In this document: one piece after another, positions 1 through 12,081 of the stretch | How positions within the stretch are numbered: position 1 is the stretch's first letter | Layout of the letters: every line of letters starts with the position of its first letter | From: Bradyrhizobium nitroreducens | GTDB lineage: Bacteria; Pseudomonadota; Alphaproteobacteria; Rhizobiales; Xanthobacteraceae | Direction of reading: 5' to 3' | NCBI RefSeq assembly: GCF_002776695.1 | Contig: NZ_LFJC01000003.1 | Coordinates: 4,698,896-4,762,895, forward strand | Length of the DNA: 64,000 nt | Notes under the pieces: generated by a model | Told to the model about the DNA's origin: nothing | The model's input: the letters and a program-made list of their open reading frames with translations, nothing else | The model's database searches: none | Made by a program: the position numbers and the translations under genes

Positions 1-2
1 TC

Positions 3-2414
3 GAGCACACCGTGACGGAAGAGGTGCTCGGCCTCGATCTCGTCCGCGCCCAGCTCGCGGTCGCTGCGGGAGCTTCGCTGGCCTCGCTTGGCCTGGCGCA
101 GGGATCGATCCCGAAGCCGCGCGGCTATGCCATGCAGCTGCGCGTCAACATGGAGACGCTGGACGTGTCAGGCGCGACGCATCCGACCGGCGGTGTGCTC
201 GCGGTGTTCGAGCCGCCGTCGGGTCCCGGCGTCCGCGTCGATAGTTTCGGCTACGCCGGTTACAAGACCAGCGCGGCCTTCGACTCGCTGCTCGCAAAGG
301 TCATCGTGCACACGCCGGGCGAAGCCTGGCACGACGTGGTCGCGAAAGCCTCGCGCGCCTTGCGCGAATTCCGCATCGACGGCGTCGTCACCAACATCGC
401 CTTCCTCCAGGCGGTGCTGGCGCATCCCGATTTCAGGATCAACCGCATCGCGACCGACTTCATCGATCGCAACATCGCAAAGCTGGTCGAAGCCGCCGAT
501 GGTGCCGCCAAGCCTCTCTACTTCGCGGCGACGGAGCACAGTGGTGCTCACGGCACCGAGGCGCACGTCGCACAGATCGTGCCCGAGGGCACGGTGATGG
601 TTGCGGCGCCCTTGCAAGGCACCATCGTCACCATCCAGGTCAGGGAGGGCGAGATCGTGCGCCCGGGCCAGCAGCTTGCCGTGATCGAGTCCATGAAGAT
701 GGAGCATCTGGTGATGGCCGAGCAGGGCGGCCGCGTCATGAAGCTCGTGGCTGGCGATGGCGTCACGCTGCTGCATGGCGAGCCGATCATGTATCTCGAG
801 CCGCTCGACGTCGCGGCCGACAGCACGGCGGCGGAAGCCGATGTCGATCTCGACCATATTCGCCCCGATCTTGCCGAGCTGATCGCGCGCCAGGCCAACA
901 CGCTGGATGCGAACCGCCCGGCCTCGGTCGAACGCCGCCGCAACACCAACCAGCGCACCGCGCGCGAGAACGTCGCCCAGCTCGTCGACGACGGCTCGTT
1001 CATGGAGTACGGCAGCCTTGCGATCGCGGCGCAGCGTCGCCGCCGCAAGCTCGATGACCTCATCAAGAACACGCCGGCCGACGGCCTCGTCATGGGCGTC
1101 GCCACCGTGAACGGCGAGAAGTTCGGGCCCGAGGGCGCGCGCTGCATCGTCGTGGCCTACGACTACACCGTGCTCGCGGGCACGCAGGGCCACATGAACC
1201 ACAAGAAGATCGACCGCATGCTGACCTTGGCGGAAGACTGGCGCGTGCCGCTGGTGTTCTACGCCGAGGGCGGCGGCGGCCGGCCCGGCGACACCGATAG
1301 GCTCGGCATGACCGGCCTCGACGGCCCGTCCTTCGTGCAGTTCGCACGGCTCTCCGGCCTCGTGCCGGTCATCGGCGTTGTCTCCGGCTATTGCTTCGCC
1401 GGCAACGCCGCGATGCTCGGCTGCTGCGACGTCATCATCGCCACCAAGAACGCCTCGATCGGCATGGGCGGCCCCGCCATGATCGAAGGCGGCGGGCTCG
1501 GCGTCTATCACCCCGCCGAGGTCGGCCCTGTTTCGTTCCAGTCGCCGAACGGCGTCATCGACATCCTGGTCGAGGACGAAGAAGAGGCGACATCCGTCGC
1601 GCAAAAATACCTGTCCTATTTCCAGGGCACGGTGACGGAGTGGCAGGCCGCCGATCAGCGCCTGCTGCGCCGGGCCATCCCCGAGAACCGGCTGCGCGTC
1701 TACGATATCCGCAGCGTGATCGATCTCGTCGCCGACAAGGACAGCGTGCTCGAGCTGCGCCGCGACTACGGTGTCGGCATGATCACCGCGCTGATCCGCA
1801 TCGAGGGCAAGCCGTTCGGCCTGATTGCCAACAACCCGCGCCATCTCGGCGGCGCCATCGACGCCGATGCCGGCGACAAGGCCGCGCGCTTCCTGCAGCT
1901 GTGCGATGCCTTCGATCTGCCCGTGGTCTCGCTCTGCGACACGCCCGGCTTCATGGTCGGCCCCGAAGCCGAAAAGACCGCGATCGTGCGCCACGTCTCG
2001 CGCATGTTCGTCACCGGCGCCAGCCTCACCGTGCCGCTGTTCGGCATCGTGCTGCGCAAGGGCTATGGCTTAGGGGCGCAGTCGATGATCGGCGGCGGCT
2101 TCCACGCCTCCTTCTTCACCGCGGCCTGGCCGACCGGCGAGTTCGGCGGCATGGGCCTGGAAGGCTATGTCCGGCTCGGTTTCCGCAAGGAGATGGAGGC
2201 GATCGCCGACCCCGAGGAGCGCGAGACCTATTACCGCAACAAGGTCGCCGAGCTCTACGCCAACGGCAAGGCCGTCTCGATCGCCTCGGTGTTCGAGATC
2301 GACAACGTCATCGACCCCGCCGAGACCCGGCGCTGGATCATGGCGGGCCTGCGGTCCGTGCCTAAGCCTGAGCCGAGGACGGGGAAGAAGCGGCCGTGCA
2401 TCGATACATGGTGA
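3..2414 (+). CDS. Fused biotin carboxylase / biotinyl / carboxyltransferase protein (5' end outside window)
   Basis: Multidomain biotin-dependent acyl-CoA carboxylase, cut at its 5' end by the window; the first readable codon is at base 3 and reads into the biotin-carboxylase motif EHTVTEEVLGLDLV. About 160 residues of the biotin-carboxylase C-terminal region come first. A biotinyl domain follows with ESMKMEH, whose biotin-accepting lysine is codon 696-698. From about base 850 to the stop is a complete carboxyltransferase domain with acyl-CoA and carboxybiotin pocket glycines (GGGGRPGD, GGGLGVYHPAEVG). The reaction is carboxylation of an acyl-CoA such as acetyl-, propionyl- or a related CoA; substrate cannot be read from sequence. 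Having all three activities on one chain differs from the usual separate alpha and beta subunits. It converges with the chemoreceptor gene. Confidence 0.9.
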   Translation, partial: EHTVTEEVLGLDLVRAQLAVAAGASLASLGLAQGSIPKPRGYAMQLRVNMETLDVSGATHPTGGVLAVFEPPSGPGVRVDSFGYAGYKTSAAFDSLLAKVIVHTPGEAWHDVVAKASRALREFRIDGVVTNIAFLQAVLAHPDFRINRIATDFIDRNIAKLVEAADGAAKPLYFAATEHSGAHGTEAHVAQIVPEGTVMVAAPLQGTIVTIQVREGEIVRPGQQLAVIESMKMEHLVMAEQGGRVMKLVAGDGVTLLHGEPIMYLEPLDVAADSTAAEADVDLDHIRPDLAELIARQANTLDANRPASVERRRNTNQRTARENVAQLVDDGSFMEYGSLAIAAQRRRRKLDDLIKNTPADGLVMGVATVNGEKFGPEGARCIVVAYDYTVLAGTQGHMNHKKIDRMLTLAEDWRVPLVFYAEGGGGRPGDTDRLGMTGLDGPSFVQFARLSGLVPVIGVVSGYCFAGNAAMLGCCDVIIATKNASIGMGGPAMIEGGGLGVYHPAEVGPVSFQSPNGVIDILVEDEEEATSVAQKYLSYFQGTVTEWQAADQRLLRRAIPENRLRVYDIRSVIDLVADKDSVLELRRDYGVGMITALIRIEGKPFGLIANNPRHLGGAIDADAGDKAARFLQLCDAFDLPVVSLCDTPGFMVGPEAEKTAIVRHVSRMFVTGASLTVPLFGIVLRKGYGLGAQSMIGGGFHASFFTAAWPTGEFGGMGLEGYVRLGFRKEMEAIADPEERETYYRNKVAELYANGKAVSIASVFEIDNVIDPAETRRWIMAGLRSVPKPEPRTGKKRPCIDTW

Positions 2415-2430
2415 GGAGTCGCGGCGCTGC

Positions 2431-2454
2431 CCCCTGGGCGTGCACGGCCAGGGG
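2431..2454. terminator. Hairpin between convergent genes
   Basis: A 7-bp perfect stem (CCCCTGG pairing with CCAGGGG) lies in the 78-bp gap between the carboxylase stop and the chemoreceptor stop. Its position between convergent genes suits a bidirectional terminator. No T-run follows, so it is tentative. Confidence 0.4.
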
Positions 2455-2492
2455 CCCATCGGGCGCGTTGCGCGTTGCCAAATAGGCCGCGA

Positions 2493-4199
2493 TCAGGCCG
2501 CTCTTACGGAGCCGAGGAATCTGCTGACCTCGTCCTTGAGGCGTGTGCTGTCACGCGACAGCATCTGGGCTGAGGACAAGACCTGAACGGACGCAGAGCC
2601 GGTTTCGGCGGCATTGCGCTGTACGCTGGTAATACCGGAGCTGACCTCCTCGGCGCCCTTGGCCGCGTGCTGAATGTTGCGCGAGATCTCCTGGGTGGCG
2701 GCGCCCTGTTCCTCCACGGCGGAAGCGATCGCGGAGGCGATTTCCGACATACGTGTAATGGTGTCACCTATGCCCTGGATCGCAGCCACGGAGTTGTCGG
2801 TTGCCGATTGCATGCCCGAGACGTGGCGGCTGATTTCCTCGGTAGCCTTCGCGGTCTGCTCGGCGAGCGCCTTCACTTCAGATGCGACGACCGCGAAGCC
2901 GCGTCCGGCTTCTCCGGCGCGTGCGGCCTCGATTGTTGCGTTCAGCGCAAGTAGGTTGGTCTGAGCGGCGATGTTATTGATCAGCTCGATGACATCCCCG
3001 ATGCGCCCTGCGGCTTCGGCGAGACGGGCGATGTCTCCGTTCGTCCTGGTCGCCTGCTGAACGGCCTCACTGGCGATGCGCGAGGACTCCTGCACTTGAC
3101 GGCCGATTTCGTTGACCGACGAGCTCAGCTCCTCACTTGCCGAGGCGACAGATTGCACATTTGTTGAGGCCTCTTCGGACGCCGCCGCCACCGCCGCACT
3201 GATGGTTTGCGTCTGTTCCGCCGTGGTCGTGAGGGTACCTGCGGATGCTTCCAGCTCCGTCGAGGCTGAAGAGACCGTGTGAACGATCTCGCCGACCGTT
3301 CCCTCGAATTCACCGGCGAGGCGGTGCATCTCCTGACGCCGCAGTTCGGCCTGGAGACGGTCCTGTTCGGCTTTCGTAGCGGCTTCCTGGCGTGCCTTCT
3401 CCGCGAGCATCAACTTGATTTCCTCGACCGCGCGGGCGGTCTGGCCGATCTCGTCCCTGCGTTCGGTACCGATCATGTCCACGATATCGCCCTTGGCCAT
3501 CCTTTGCAGCAATCCGACGAGGCTTCGCATCGGTTTGGCGATGCCGAACTGACCGATGACGAAGCCGAGCAGCAGGCCGGAAATGATGCCAAATCCTGCG
3601 AGGCCGACCATGAGGCGCGACTTCGACTGGTATTCGTCGCTTGCGGCCTTGGCGAATTCCTCGACGCGGTCGTTCAGGCGGTCGGCGACCACCTTGATCG
3701 AAGCCTGAAGCTTCTCCGAAGCAGACCAGCTCTTCATCACGGCGGCCGTCAGTTCGTCGCCCTGAGCGCTCTTCTTCTCTTCCTTTGCCTGCGCCAGCAG
3801 TGCGCGCGTCTGACCGAGCTGGACCTTGTAGTCCGCGTAGGATTGGCGAACGTTGGCGAGCAGCTGCTGGGCCCTCTCGTCGCGCGTCTTGCCGACCTCG
3901 TCGAGTCGCTCATCAAACTGCTTGAGCTGGTCGTCGATCATCTTCAGGACCGCTTGACGGCTCGCTTCGCTGGTGTCGAGCGCGCCACGCAGCTCCGCGC
4001 GGTTGAAGTCACGAGCATTCTGGTTGGCGCGCGCGGCGAGAAGCGACCGGCGTGCGGCTTTTGCCATGTTGTCGGCGCCCTCGTTGAGCTGGGCCAGTGA
4101 GCTGGCGCCGAACCAGGCGAGCATTGCCGCGATCGTCGACAGCATCGTGATCACGGCCAGAATTTTGGTGAGCACGCGAAAGCGGGAAAGAGCGTTCAT
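2493..4199 (-). CDS. Methyl-accepting chemotaxis protein
   Basis: Transmembrane chemoreceptor of 568 residues. An N-terminal membrane segment (about residues 11-33), a helical periplasmic domain of roughly 150 residues, a second membrane segment (about 195-218), a HAMP linker and a long cytoplasmic signalling domain are visible. The signalling hairpin tip is unmistakable ([20 protein letters not shown], then [20 protein letters not shown]), which contacts CheA and CheW. The ligand domain looks like a four-helix bundle and its ligand is unknown. There is no C-terminal NWETF-type pentapeptide, so methylation enzymes probably do not tether here. Start ATG is preceded by GGAGGA. No che genes are adjacent; the flagellar genes lie 40 kb away. 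Confidence 0.93.
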   Translation of the reverse strand: MNALSRFRVLTKILAVITMLSTIAAMLAWFGASSLAQLNEGADNMAKAARRSLLAARANQNARDFNRAELRGALDTSEASRQAVLKMIDDQLKQFDERLDEVGKTRDERAQQLLANVRQSYADYKVQLGQTRALLAQAKEEKKSAQGDELTAAVMKSWSASEKLQASIKVVADRLNDRVEEFAKAASDEYQSKSRLMVGLAGFGIISGLLLGFVIGQFGIAKPMRSLVGLLQRMAKGDIVDMIGTERRDEIGQTARAVEEIKLMLAEKARQEAATKAEQDRLQAELRRQEMHRLAGEFEGTVGEIVHTVSSASTELEASAGTLTTTAEQTQTISAAVAAASEEASTNVQSVASASEELSSSVNEIGRQVQESSRIASEAVQQATRTNGDIARLAEAAGRIGDVIELINNIAAQTNLLALNATIEAARAGEAGRGFAVVASEVKALAEQTAKATEEISRHVSGMQSATDNSVAAIQGIGDTITRMSEIASAIASAVEEQGAATQEISRNIQHAAKGAEEVSSGITSVQRNAAETGSASVQVLSSAQMLSRDSTRLKDEVSRFLGSVRAA

Positions 4200-4506
4200 G
4201 TGTCCTCCGGTTGCCGAACAGCGTCTGCAGTGGGCTTCGGTGTTGCGCGGGCCTCCTTCTGAATTTCAGATTGACCGGCGCCCACATAGTTTCTAATTGC
4301 CGCGGTTAAGCCGGGCTGAATATCGCGTCCGTACTTCACCGAGGATGGGGCGACCCCGTGGGAGCGATCTTCCGTAGGACCACGGAGACCAGCGAAACGG
4401 CCGCGCCTGTCCCCGGAGTGGACAAGGAGAAGGGCTCTGCTTCGACACCTGGTAAGTGCGGTGCAGCAATTCCGCGTCCGGCCGTCGAAGCGAGCTGTGT
4501 CCACAT

Positions 4507-4629
4507 CGTCATGCCCGGGCTTGTCCCGGGCATCCACGTTCTTTCGCACGCGCGGCAATGCGTGGATGGCCGGGACATAGGCGAGCGGACGCGACGCCGT
4601 CCTTCGGCCGGCTATGCTCGGCGATGACG
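4507..4629. repeat. Dispersed palindromic repeat, family B copy 1
   Basis: The 531-bp gap between the divergent chemoreceptor and AcoR-like genes contains no convincing gene. It holds a palindromic element beginning CGTCATGCCCGGGCTTGTCC with the core inverted repeat GCCCGGGCTTGTCCCGGGC, followed by CATCCACG and, 50 bases on, its partner CGTGGATGGCCGGGAC, and ending near GCGATGACG. A second, diverged copy lies at 50121-50200. This is a known style of non-coding repeat in Bradyrhizobium and relatives. Confidence 0.7.
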
Positions 4630-4730
4630 ACACTGAGACAGTGTGCCATCTGCCTGCGACCGGTTCCCGATTGACATCCCCGCCTGTGGTGCCAGACTTT
4701 GCACAATAATACAGGGTGGAGACGTCCGCG

Positions 4731-6578
<1,848 letters not shown>

Positions 6579-6633
6579 TGTCGATGGCATGCGGCAAGAG
6601 AGGTTAGAAGTCTCTGCCGCGACCGCTGATATC

Positions 6634-6723
6634 GTAGGGTGGGCAGAGCGAAACGTGCCCACGCGTTTTTTGCCATCGCGAGAGATCGTGGGCGCGGCGC
6701 AACTGCGCCTTTGCCCACCCTGC
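6634..6723. repeat. Dispersed palindromic repeat, family A copy 1
   Basis: The element opens with GTAGGGTGGGC and closes with its inverse GCCCACCCTGC, with internal matching stretches (CGTGCCCACGCG, GATCGTGGGCGCGGCGCAA). It fills most of the 158-bp gap between the convergent AcoR-like and flavin-reductase genes and may act as a terminator. A second copy is at 18107-18199. Confidence 0.75.
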
Positions 6724-6736
6724 AAAGTCGCCGCCT

Positions 6737-7306
6737 TTACGAAAAATCGCTCCAGCTCAGATGCCGCGAGTCGAGATCGCCAACCGTGACGGTGCCGCGC
6801 ATCTCGCGCGGCGTGTGGAAGCTGCTGCGGAGATAGATCAGCGGGGTCGATTCCGCGCCGTGCGAGACGCTGCGCACCTCGCCGACGAAGATCGAATGCG
6901 TCGTCGTCTCGAACTCCTGCGCCAGAACGCAGTCGAACGCGGCGACCGCATCGGTCAGCACCGGTGCGCCCGTTATGCCGCGCGTCCACTGTCCGAACGC
7001 AAAGCGGTCGTCGCCGTTGACGCCTTTCTGGCCGCTGAAGGTCAGCGCCAGCATTGCGTGATCCTCGTGCAGGAAGTTGATCGCGAACGCGCCTTCCTCG
7101 CGGATGCGCGCATGAGCGCTGGCATTGCGGTTGACACAGACGATCAGCGAGGGCGGCTTGTCCGACAGCGAGCAGGCCGAGGTCACCGTCAATCCGGTGC
7201 GCTTGCCGTGCTCGGCCCCGACCGTCACCAGTGCCACGGCGCCGGCGCACTGCCGCATCGCCTGCTTGAAATCCTTTGCGTCCAGAGGACTGCCGTCGAC
7301 CGTCAC
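6737..7306 (-). CDS. Flavin reductase domain protein
   Basis: Flavin:NAD(P)H reductase of the DIM6/NTAB family, 189 residues, the usual length for the reductase partner of two-component monooxygenases. Family features are the N-terminal FKQAMRQCAGAVALVTV strand, the FMN-binding GLTVTSACSLSDKPPSLIVCVN segment, and the C-terminal core ending LIYLRSSFHTP. Its likely job is to supply reduced flavin to the monooxygenase encoded 57 bp upstream on the same strand. The start is GTG with GGAG about eight bases before it. Confidence 0.88.
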   Translation of the reverse strand: MTVDGSPLDAKDFKQAMRQCAGAVALVTVGAEHGKRTGLTVTSACSLSDKPPSLIVCVNRNASAHARIREEGAFAINFLHEDHAMLALTFSGQKGVNGDDRFAFGQWTRGITGAPVLTDAVAAFDCVLAQEFETTTHSIFVGEVRSVSHGAESTPLIYLRSSFHTPREMRGTVTVGDLDSRHLSWSDFS

Positions 7307-7363
7307 GCGGAAATCTCCGAGATAGAAGCGGGTGCGGCAGATTCGCGCCGCACCCGCGATGCG

Positions 7364-8461
7364 TCAAGCCGCCTTCTTCGCGGAGCCGAGATGCGCAACG
7401 CGCGGCATCACCTCGTTCTTGAGCAGCGAGAGCGAGTGGTGCCAGGCTTCCGGCTTGTGCTTGTAGTCGAAGCCGAACACGCAGAGCACGCCGAAGCCGC
7501 CGACCTCGTCGTAGATCTTCTCGATCTTCTCGGCGACCGTCGCCGGCGAGCCGACGATCCAGTTCCGCTTGGCGCAATATTCGACGGTGACATCGCTGTC
7601 GGGCACGTCGGGCGCGTGCTTCAGATAGTCCTTGAAGCCGAAATGGCCGAGCAGCGGCAGGAAGTACTCGCTCATCATCCGGCCCATCATGTCGCCGGTC
7701 GAGAGCCTCCACGCCTCCTCGTCGGTGTCGGCGACGAACACCTCGCGCACGAGGCGCCAGTCGGCACGGTTCGGCTTGCGCCCGGTCTTGGCGGCGCCGA
7801 TCTCGACCGAGTCCCAGTGGCTGCCGACATAGGCCGGGTTGAGGTTGAGGCTCATCGGAATGAAGCCGCGCTCGCCGGCAAGCTTCAGCGTGTCCGAGTT
7901 CTTCGAAAGCCCGGCGACTCCGATCGGCGGATGCGGCGCCTGCAGCGGCTTGATGTGGGGCTTGAGGAAGTCGAACATCGTGTCCGGCTTGGTCACCGTC
8001 CAGAACTTGCCCTTGTAGGTCCAGGGCGCGGGATCGCTCCACATCTTCAGGATGATCTCGAGCGCCTCACGGGTCATGTCGCGGTTCTGCCCGCTCATGC
8101 CGTCGACGTTGAACATTGCCCAGTCGCTCGGCAGGCCGCTCGCGGCGACGCCGAAATTGAGCCTTCCCTCGGAGAGATGGTCGAGCATCGCGACGCGGTT
8201 GGCGAGCTCGGCAGGGTGGTGATAGGGCAAAAGGAAGCCGCCCGGTCCGATGCGCAGCTTCTTGGTCTGCATCAAGGCCTGCGCGATCAAGAGGTCCGGC
8301 GTGGGATTGGGTTCCCAGGGCGCGGTGTGGTGCTCGCCGATCCAGGCCTCCTGATAGCCGAGCTCGTCGAGCCAGCGCAGGACCTGCAGGTCCCAATCAT
8401 GTCCTTCCTTCAGGCCGCACTCCGGCGGATGCGAAGGCATCGTGAAATAGCCGATCTCCAT
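7364..8461 (-). CDS. Luciferase-like (LLM class) flavin-dependent monooxygenase
   Basis: Bacterial luciferase-family oxygenase (TIM-barrel, reduced FMN or F420 as cosubstrate). Visible family segments are MEIGYFTMPSHPP at the N-terminus, EAWIGEHHTAPWEP (helix carrying the conserved EHH), GPGGFLLPYHHPAELANRVAMLDHLS, and the C-terminal GSPATVAEKIEKI. The substrate is unknown. ATG 8461 is preferred over ATG 8476 because GAGAGGAAA precedes it at a correct distance. With the reductase downstream it forms a plausible two-component monooxygenase; presence of a separate flavin reductase favours FMN over F420. Confidence 0.9.
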   Translation of the reverse strand: MEIGYFTMPSHPPECGLKEGHDWDLQVLRWLDELGYQEAWIGEHHTAPWEPNPTPDLLIAQALMQTKKLRIGPGGFLLPYHHPAELANRVAMLDHLSEGRLNFGVAASGLPSDWAMFNVDGMSGQNRDMTREALEIILKMWSDPAPWTYKGKFWTVTKPDTMFDFLKPHIKPLQAPHPPIGVAGLSKNSDTLKLAGERGFIPMSLNLNPAYVGSHWDSVEIGAAKTGRKPNRADWRLVREVFVADTDEEAWRLSTGDMMGRMMSEYFLPLLGHFGFKDYLKHAPDVPDSDVTVEYCAKRNWIVGSPATVAEKIEKIYDEVGGFGVLCVFGFDYKHKPEAWHHSLSLLKNEVMPRVAHLGSAKKAA

Positions 8462-8675
8462 GGGTTTCCTCTCCATAATTGACGCGTCTTGTCGCGCGGT
8501 TCACGGATGTGAGTGGGAGAGCTTCAGCAAGCGGTGTGCCAGCGCGAGACGTGTCCGAACTTGCGAGAAAGGGCTGGTTTGGAGCGGCAAGAGCCGATAT
8601 CCCGGGGCAGATGTCCGCGTCGTCGTCTCATTGTCGCGAGACGGCGTCTCGGCCGTGAGACGAGGACAGTTTCGC

Positions 8676-9602
8676 ATGACCGAACCCGCTTATGCCGCGG
8701 TGGACTGGGGCACCAGCAGCTTTCGCCTGTGGCTGGTCGATCGCGCCGGGGAGGTGCTGGCCCAGCGCCGCAGCGATGAGGGCATGCTGGCGGCGGCGAA
8801 GACCGGCTTTCCCGCCGTGCTGCGATCGCATCTTGCGGCAGTCGAAGCGCCGGATCATCTGCCGGTTCTCGTCTGCGGCATGGCTGGCGCCAGGACCGGC
8901 TGGGTCGAGGCCGGCTATGTCGACACGCCGGCGCCGCTCGCGGCCGTCCTGAAGCAGGCCGTGCGCGTGCCCGGCGAGGCGCGCGACATCCGCATCCTGC
9001 CCGGCATCGCGCAGCGCGATGCAGCCGCGCCGGATGTCATGCGCGGCGAGGAAACGCAGCTGCTCGGCGCGCTCGGCTTTGAAGTCGCGGGCGAGGCGCT
9101 GGTCTGCATGCCCGGCACGCATTCGAAATGGGTGCGCGCCAGGGGCGGCATCGTCGAGGGTTTCTCCACCTTCATGACCGGCGAGCTGTTCAGCGTGGTC
9201 TCGCGCGAGACCATTTTGTCGTTCGCGGTCGCCGGCGCCGACGAGGCCGAGGACGTCGCGAGCTTCAAGGCCGCCGTGAAAGCCGCCTATGCAGCGCCGG
9301 CCTTCGCCGCCAATCTCCTGTTCACGGCACGCTCGCGCCAGCTGCTGTTCGGCGGCACGCCGAGTGCCGCGCGCGAGACGTTGTCGGGCACGTTGATCGG
9401 CGTGGAGCTCGCGGCAGGGCTCTCCGGCGTCGTGCCGAGAGCGGGCGTCACCCTGATCGCATCGGGCCGGCTGGCCGCGCTGTACCGCCACGCTTTCGAC
9501 GCCTTGTCAGTCACCGTGCAGCCGGTCGATGCGGATGAAGCCGTCCGCCGCGGCTTGTCGATGGCGGCTGCCGCGATCTGGACGAAGTCAAGGGATCTTT
9601 GA
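8676..9602 (+). CDS. dgoK: 2-dehydro-3-deoxygalactonokinase
   Basis: Phosphorylates 2-dehydro-3-deoxy-D-galactonate in the De Ley-Doudoroff route. The N-terminus AAVDWGTSSFRLWLVD is the nucleotide-binding phosphate-1 motif of the ASKHA kinase fold, as in DgoK; MRGEETQLLG and CMPGTHSKWVRA are further family blocks. The length of 308 residues is normal. The frame is open upstream to 8460, but ATG 8676 with GAGGA before it fits the family start. The dgoA stop-start distance is one base, so the two genes are coupled. Confidence 0.93.
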   Translation: MTEPAYAAVDWGTSSFRLWLVDRAGEVLAQRRSDEGMLAAAKTGFPAVLRSHLAAVEAPDHLPVLVCGMAGARTGWVEAGYVDTPAPLAAVLKQAVRVPGEARDIRILPGIAQRDAAAPDVMRGEETQLLGALGFEVAGEALVCMPGTHSKWVRARGGIVEGFSTFMTGELFSVVSRETILSFAVAGADEAEDVASFKAAVKAAYAAPAFAANLLFTARSRQLLFGGTPSAARETLSGTLIGVELAAGLSGVVPRAGVTLIASGRLAALYRHAFDALSVTVQPVDADEAVRRGLSMAAAAIWTKSRDL

Positions 9603-9603
9603 G

Positions 9604-10236
9604 ATGAGCGTTGTCTTTCCGCCGATGAAGCGTCCGCTGGTTGCGATCCTGCGCGGCGTCAAGCCCGAGGAGACCGAAGCCATCGTCGGCGTCCTGATCG
9701 AGGCCGGCTTGACCGCGATCGAGATTCCCCTGAACTCGCCCGATCCGTTCCGCTCCATCGCAATGGCCGTGAAGCAGGCAGCTCCAGGCGTGCTGATCGG
9801 CGCCGGCACGGTGCTGACCACCGCGGATGTCGATCGTCTCAATGACGTCGGCGGCAGACTGATGGTCTCGCCGAACGTGGATACGCAGGTGCTCGCGCGT
9901 GCGCATCAATACGCCATGATCACGCTGCCCGGCGTGTTCTCGCCGACCGAGGCGCTGCTCGCCGCGCGCTCGGGCGCATCGGGCCTGAAATTCTTTCCGG
10001 CGAGCGTGCTCGGCGCCTCCGGCATCGCCGCGATCCGCGCCGTGCTGCCGGCTGGCGTGATGATCGCCGCGGTCGGCGGCGTCTCCGACCAGAACTTTGC
10101 CGAATACATCAAGGGCGGCGTCACCGCCTTCGGGCTTGGCTCCAGCCTCTACAAGCCCGGCATGAGCGCCGCCGACGTCGCATCGCGCGCGAAGGCGACG
10201 ATCACCGCCTATGATCGGGCAATTGCGAAAGACTGA
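9604..10236 (+). CDS. dgoA: 2-dehydro-3-deoxy-6-phosphogalactonate aldolase
   Basis: Class I aldolase of the KDPG/KDPGal family (210 residues) cleaving KDPGal to pyruvate and glyceraldehyde-3-phosphate. Family signatures are LVAILRGVKPEE near the start, GLTAIEIPLNSP, GAGTVLT, and SGLKFFPAS, where the lysine is the Schiff-base residue. The start ATG lies one base after the dgoK stop, which implies translational coupling. The dehydratase (dgoD) and transporter of the pathway are not in the window. Confidence 0.94.
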   Translation: MSVVFPPMKRPLVAILRGVKPEETEAIVGVLIEAGLTAIEIPLNSPDPFRSIAMAVKQAAPGVLIGAGTVLTTADVDRLNDVGGRLMVSPNVDTQVLARAHQYAMITLPGVFSPTEALLAARSGASGLKFFPASVLGASGIAAIRAVLPAGVMIAAVGGVSDQNFAEYIKGGVTAFGLGSSLYKPGMSAADVASRAKATITAYDRAIAKD

Positions 10237-10344
10237 TCCGTCAATAAACTAGCCGTGAACCTGTCATAGCCTATTGTGCCTCATATTGCCGCGATGCTGA
10301 TGTTGATACATCGCGCAGTGTGACCGGCGCATCAGGAGACCGAC

Positions 10345-12081
10345 ATGGCGATCAACAACGTGGCCGATCTGTTCGTGGAAACGCTCGAGCAGGCCGGCGT
10401 CAAGCGCATCTACGGCATCGTCGGCGACAGCCTGAACGCCCTGACCGAGGCGCTGCGCCGCCGCGGCACGATCGAATGGGTCCATGTCCGCCACGAGGAG
10501 GTCGCCGCCTTCGCCGCCGCCGGCGAAGCCGAGATGACCGGCAGCCTTGCGGTGTGCGCCGGCTCCTGCGGCCCCGGCAACCTGCATCTGATCAACGGGC
10601 TGTTCGACGCCCATCGCAGCCGCGTTCCCGTGCTGGCGATCGCCGCGCAGATCCCGACTGCCGAGATCGGCGGCGGCTATTTCCAGGAGACGCATCCGCA
10701 GAACCTGTTCCGCGAATGCAGCCATTATTGCGAGCTGGTCTCCGATCCGAGCCAGCTTCCTTTCGTGCTGGAGAACGCGATCCGCGCGGCGGTGGGCCTG
10801 CGCGGTGTCGCGGTCGTCGCCATGCCCGGGGACGTCGCCTTCCGCAGCCCGCCGAAGCGCGCGCTGTCGACGACGCGCGGCCTCAGCGTGGCCGCGCCGA
10901 AGGTGGTGCCGCATGCCGATGAGCTGCGGGCGCTGGCCGATCTCCTCAACAGCGCCGACCGCGTCACCCTGTTCTGCGGCCGCGGCTGCGCCGGCGCGCA
11001 TGCGCCGCTGATGCAGCTCGCCGAGACGCTGAAGAGCCCGATCGTGCATGCGCTCGGCGGCAAGGAGCATGTCGAATACGACAACCCCTACGACGTCGGC
11101 ATGACCGGCTTCATCGGCTTCTCCTCCGGCTATGCCGCCATGCATGCCTGCGACACGCTGGTGATGCTCGGCACCGACTTTCCCTACAAGCAGTTCTTCC
11201 CTGTTGACGCGAAGGTCGCACAGGTCGACATCCGCCCCGAAAGTCTCGGACGGCGCTGCAAGATCGATCTCGGCCTCGTCGGCGACGTCAAGCTGACCAT
11301 CGAGGCCCTGCTGCCGCTGCTGAAGGCGAAGGCGCAGCGCAAGCATCTCGACGATGCCGTTGCGCATTACAAGAAGGCGCGAGAGGGACTGGATTCACTG
11401 GCGAAGGGCACGCCTGGCAGCAAACCGATCCATCCGCAATATCTCGCGAAGGTGATCAGCGACCATGCCTCCGACGATGCGGTCTTCACCGCCGATGTCG
11501 GCACGCCGACGGTGTGGGCCGCACGCTATCTCGGCATGAACGGCCGTCGCCGGCTGATCGGCTCCTTCGTGCACGGCTCGATGGCCAATGCGATGCCGCA
11601 GGCGATCGGCGCGCAGGCCGCGCAGCCCGGCCGCCAGGTGATCTCGCTGTCGGGCGACGGCGGCTTCACCATGCTGATGGGCGATCTCATCACGCTGACG
11701 CAGGAGAAGCTGCCGGTGAAGGTGGTCGTCTTCAACAACGGCGTGCTCGGTTTCGTCGCGCTGGAGATGAAGGCCGCGGGCTTCGTCGACACCAATGTCG
11801 ACCTGCAGAACCCTGATTTCGCGGCGATGGCGCGCGCGATGGGCATCTTTGCAAGGCGTGTCGAGGATCCCGGCGAGCTCCCCGGTGCCGTCAAGGAGAT
11901 GCTGGCGCACGACGGGCCGGCGCTGCTCGACGTCGTCACCGCCAAGCAGGAGCTGTCGATGCCGCCGACCATCACGGCCGAGCAGGTCAAGGGCTTCAGC
12001 CTCTGGGTGCTGCGCGCGGTGATGAACGGCCGCGGCGACGAGGTGCTGGATCTTGCGAAGACGAACCTCTTGCCGCGTTAG
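10345..12081 (+). CDS. poxB: Pyruvate dehydrogenase (quinone)-like TPP enzyme
   Basis: Thiamine-diphosphate enzyme of 578 residues, close in length to PoxB, which decarboxylates pyruvate to acetate and passes electrons to quinone via FAD. The N-terminal [12 protein letters not shown] and [17 protein letters not shown] (activating glutamate) and [17 protein letters not shown] are PoxB-like. The C-terminal [15 protein letters not shown]...FNN is the Mg-TPP motif. The C-terminal tail ([16 protein letters not shown]) is not an obvious match to the membrane-binding peptide of the E. coli enzyme, so membrane activation is unproven. Pyruvate produced by the dgo pathway just upstream could be a substrate. 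Its stop overlaps the stop of the convergent membrane-protein gene. Confidence 0.87.
   Translation: MAINNVADLFVETLEQAGVKRIYGIVGDSLNALTEALRRRGTIEWVHVRHEEVAAFAAAGEAEMTGSLAVCAGSCGPGNLHLINGLFDAHRSRVPVLAIAAQIPTAEIGGGYFQETHPQNLFRECSHYCELVSDPSQLPFVLENAIRAAVGLRGVAVVAMPGDVAFRSPPKRALSTTRGLSVAAPKVVPHADELRALADLLNSADRVTLFCGRGCAGAHAPLMQLAETLKSPIVHALGGKEHVEYDNPYDVGMTGFIGFSSGYAAMHACDTLVMLGTDFPYKQFFPVDAKVAQVDIRPESLGRRCKIDLGLVGDVKLTIEALLPLLKAKAQRKHLDDAVAHYKKAREGLDSLAKGTPGSKPIHPQYLAKVISDHASDDAVFTADVGTPTVWAARYLGMNGRRRLIGSFVHGSMANAMPQAIGAQAAQPGRQVISLSGDGGFTMLMGDLITLTQEKLPVKVVVFNNGVLGFVALEMKAAGFVDTNVDLQNPDFAAMARAMGIFARRVEDPGELPGAVKEMLAHDGPALLDVVTAKQELSMPPTITAEQVKGFSLWVLRAVMNGRGDEVLDLAKTNLLPR

Noticed and set aside
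4687-4703. TGGTGCCAGACTTTGCA as a sigma-54 promoter for the activator gene
   Set aside because: The spacing between GG and GC is 11 rather than 10, so it does not meet the -24/-12 rule.
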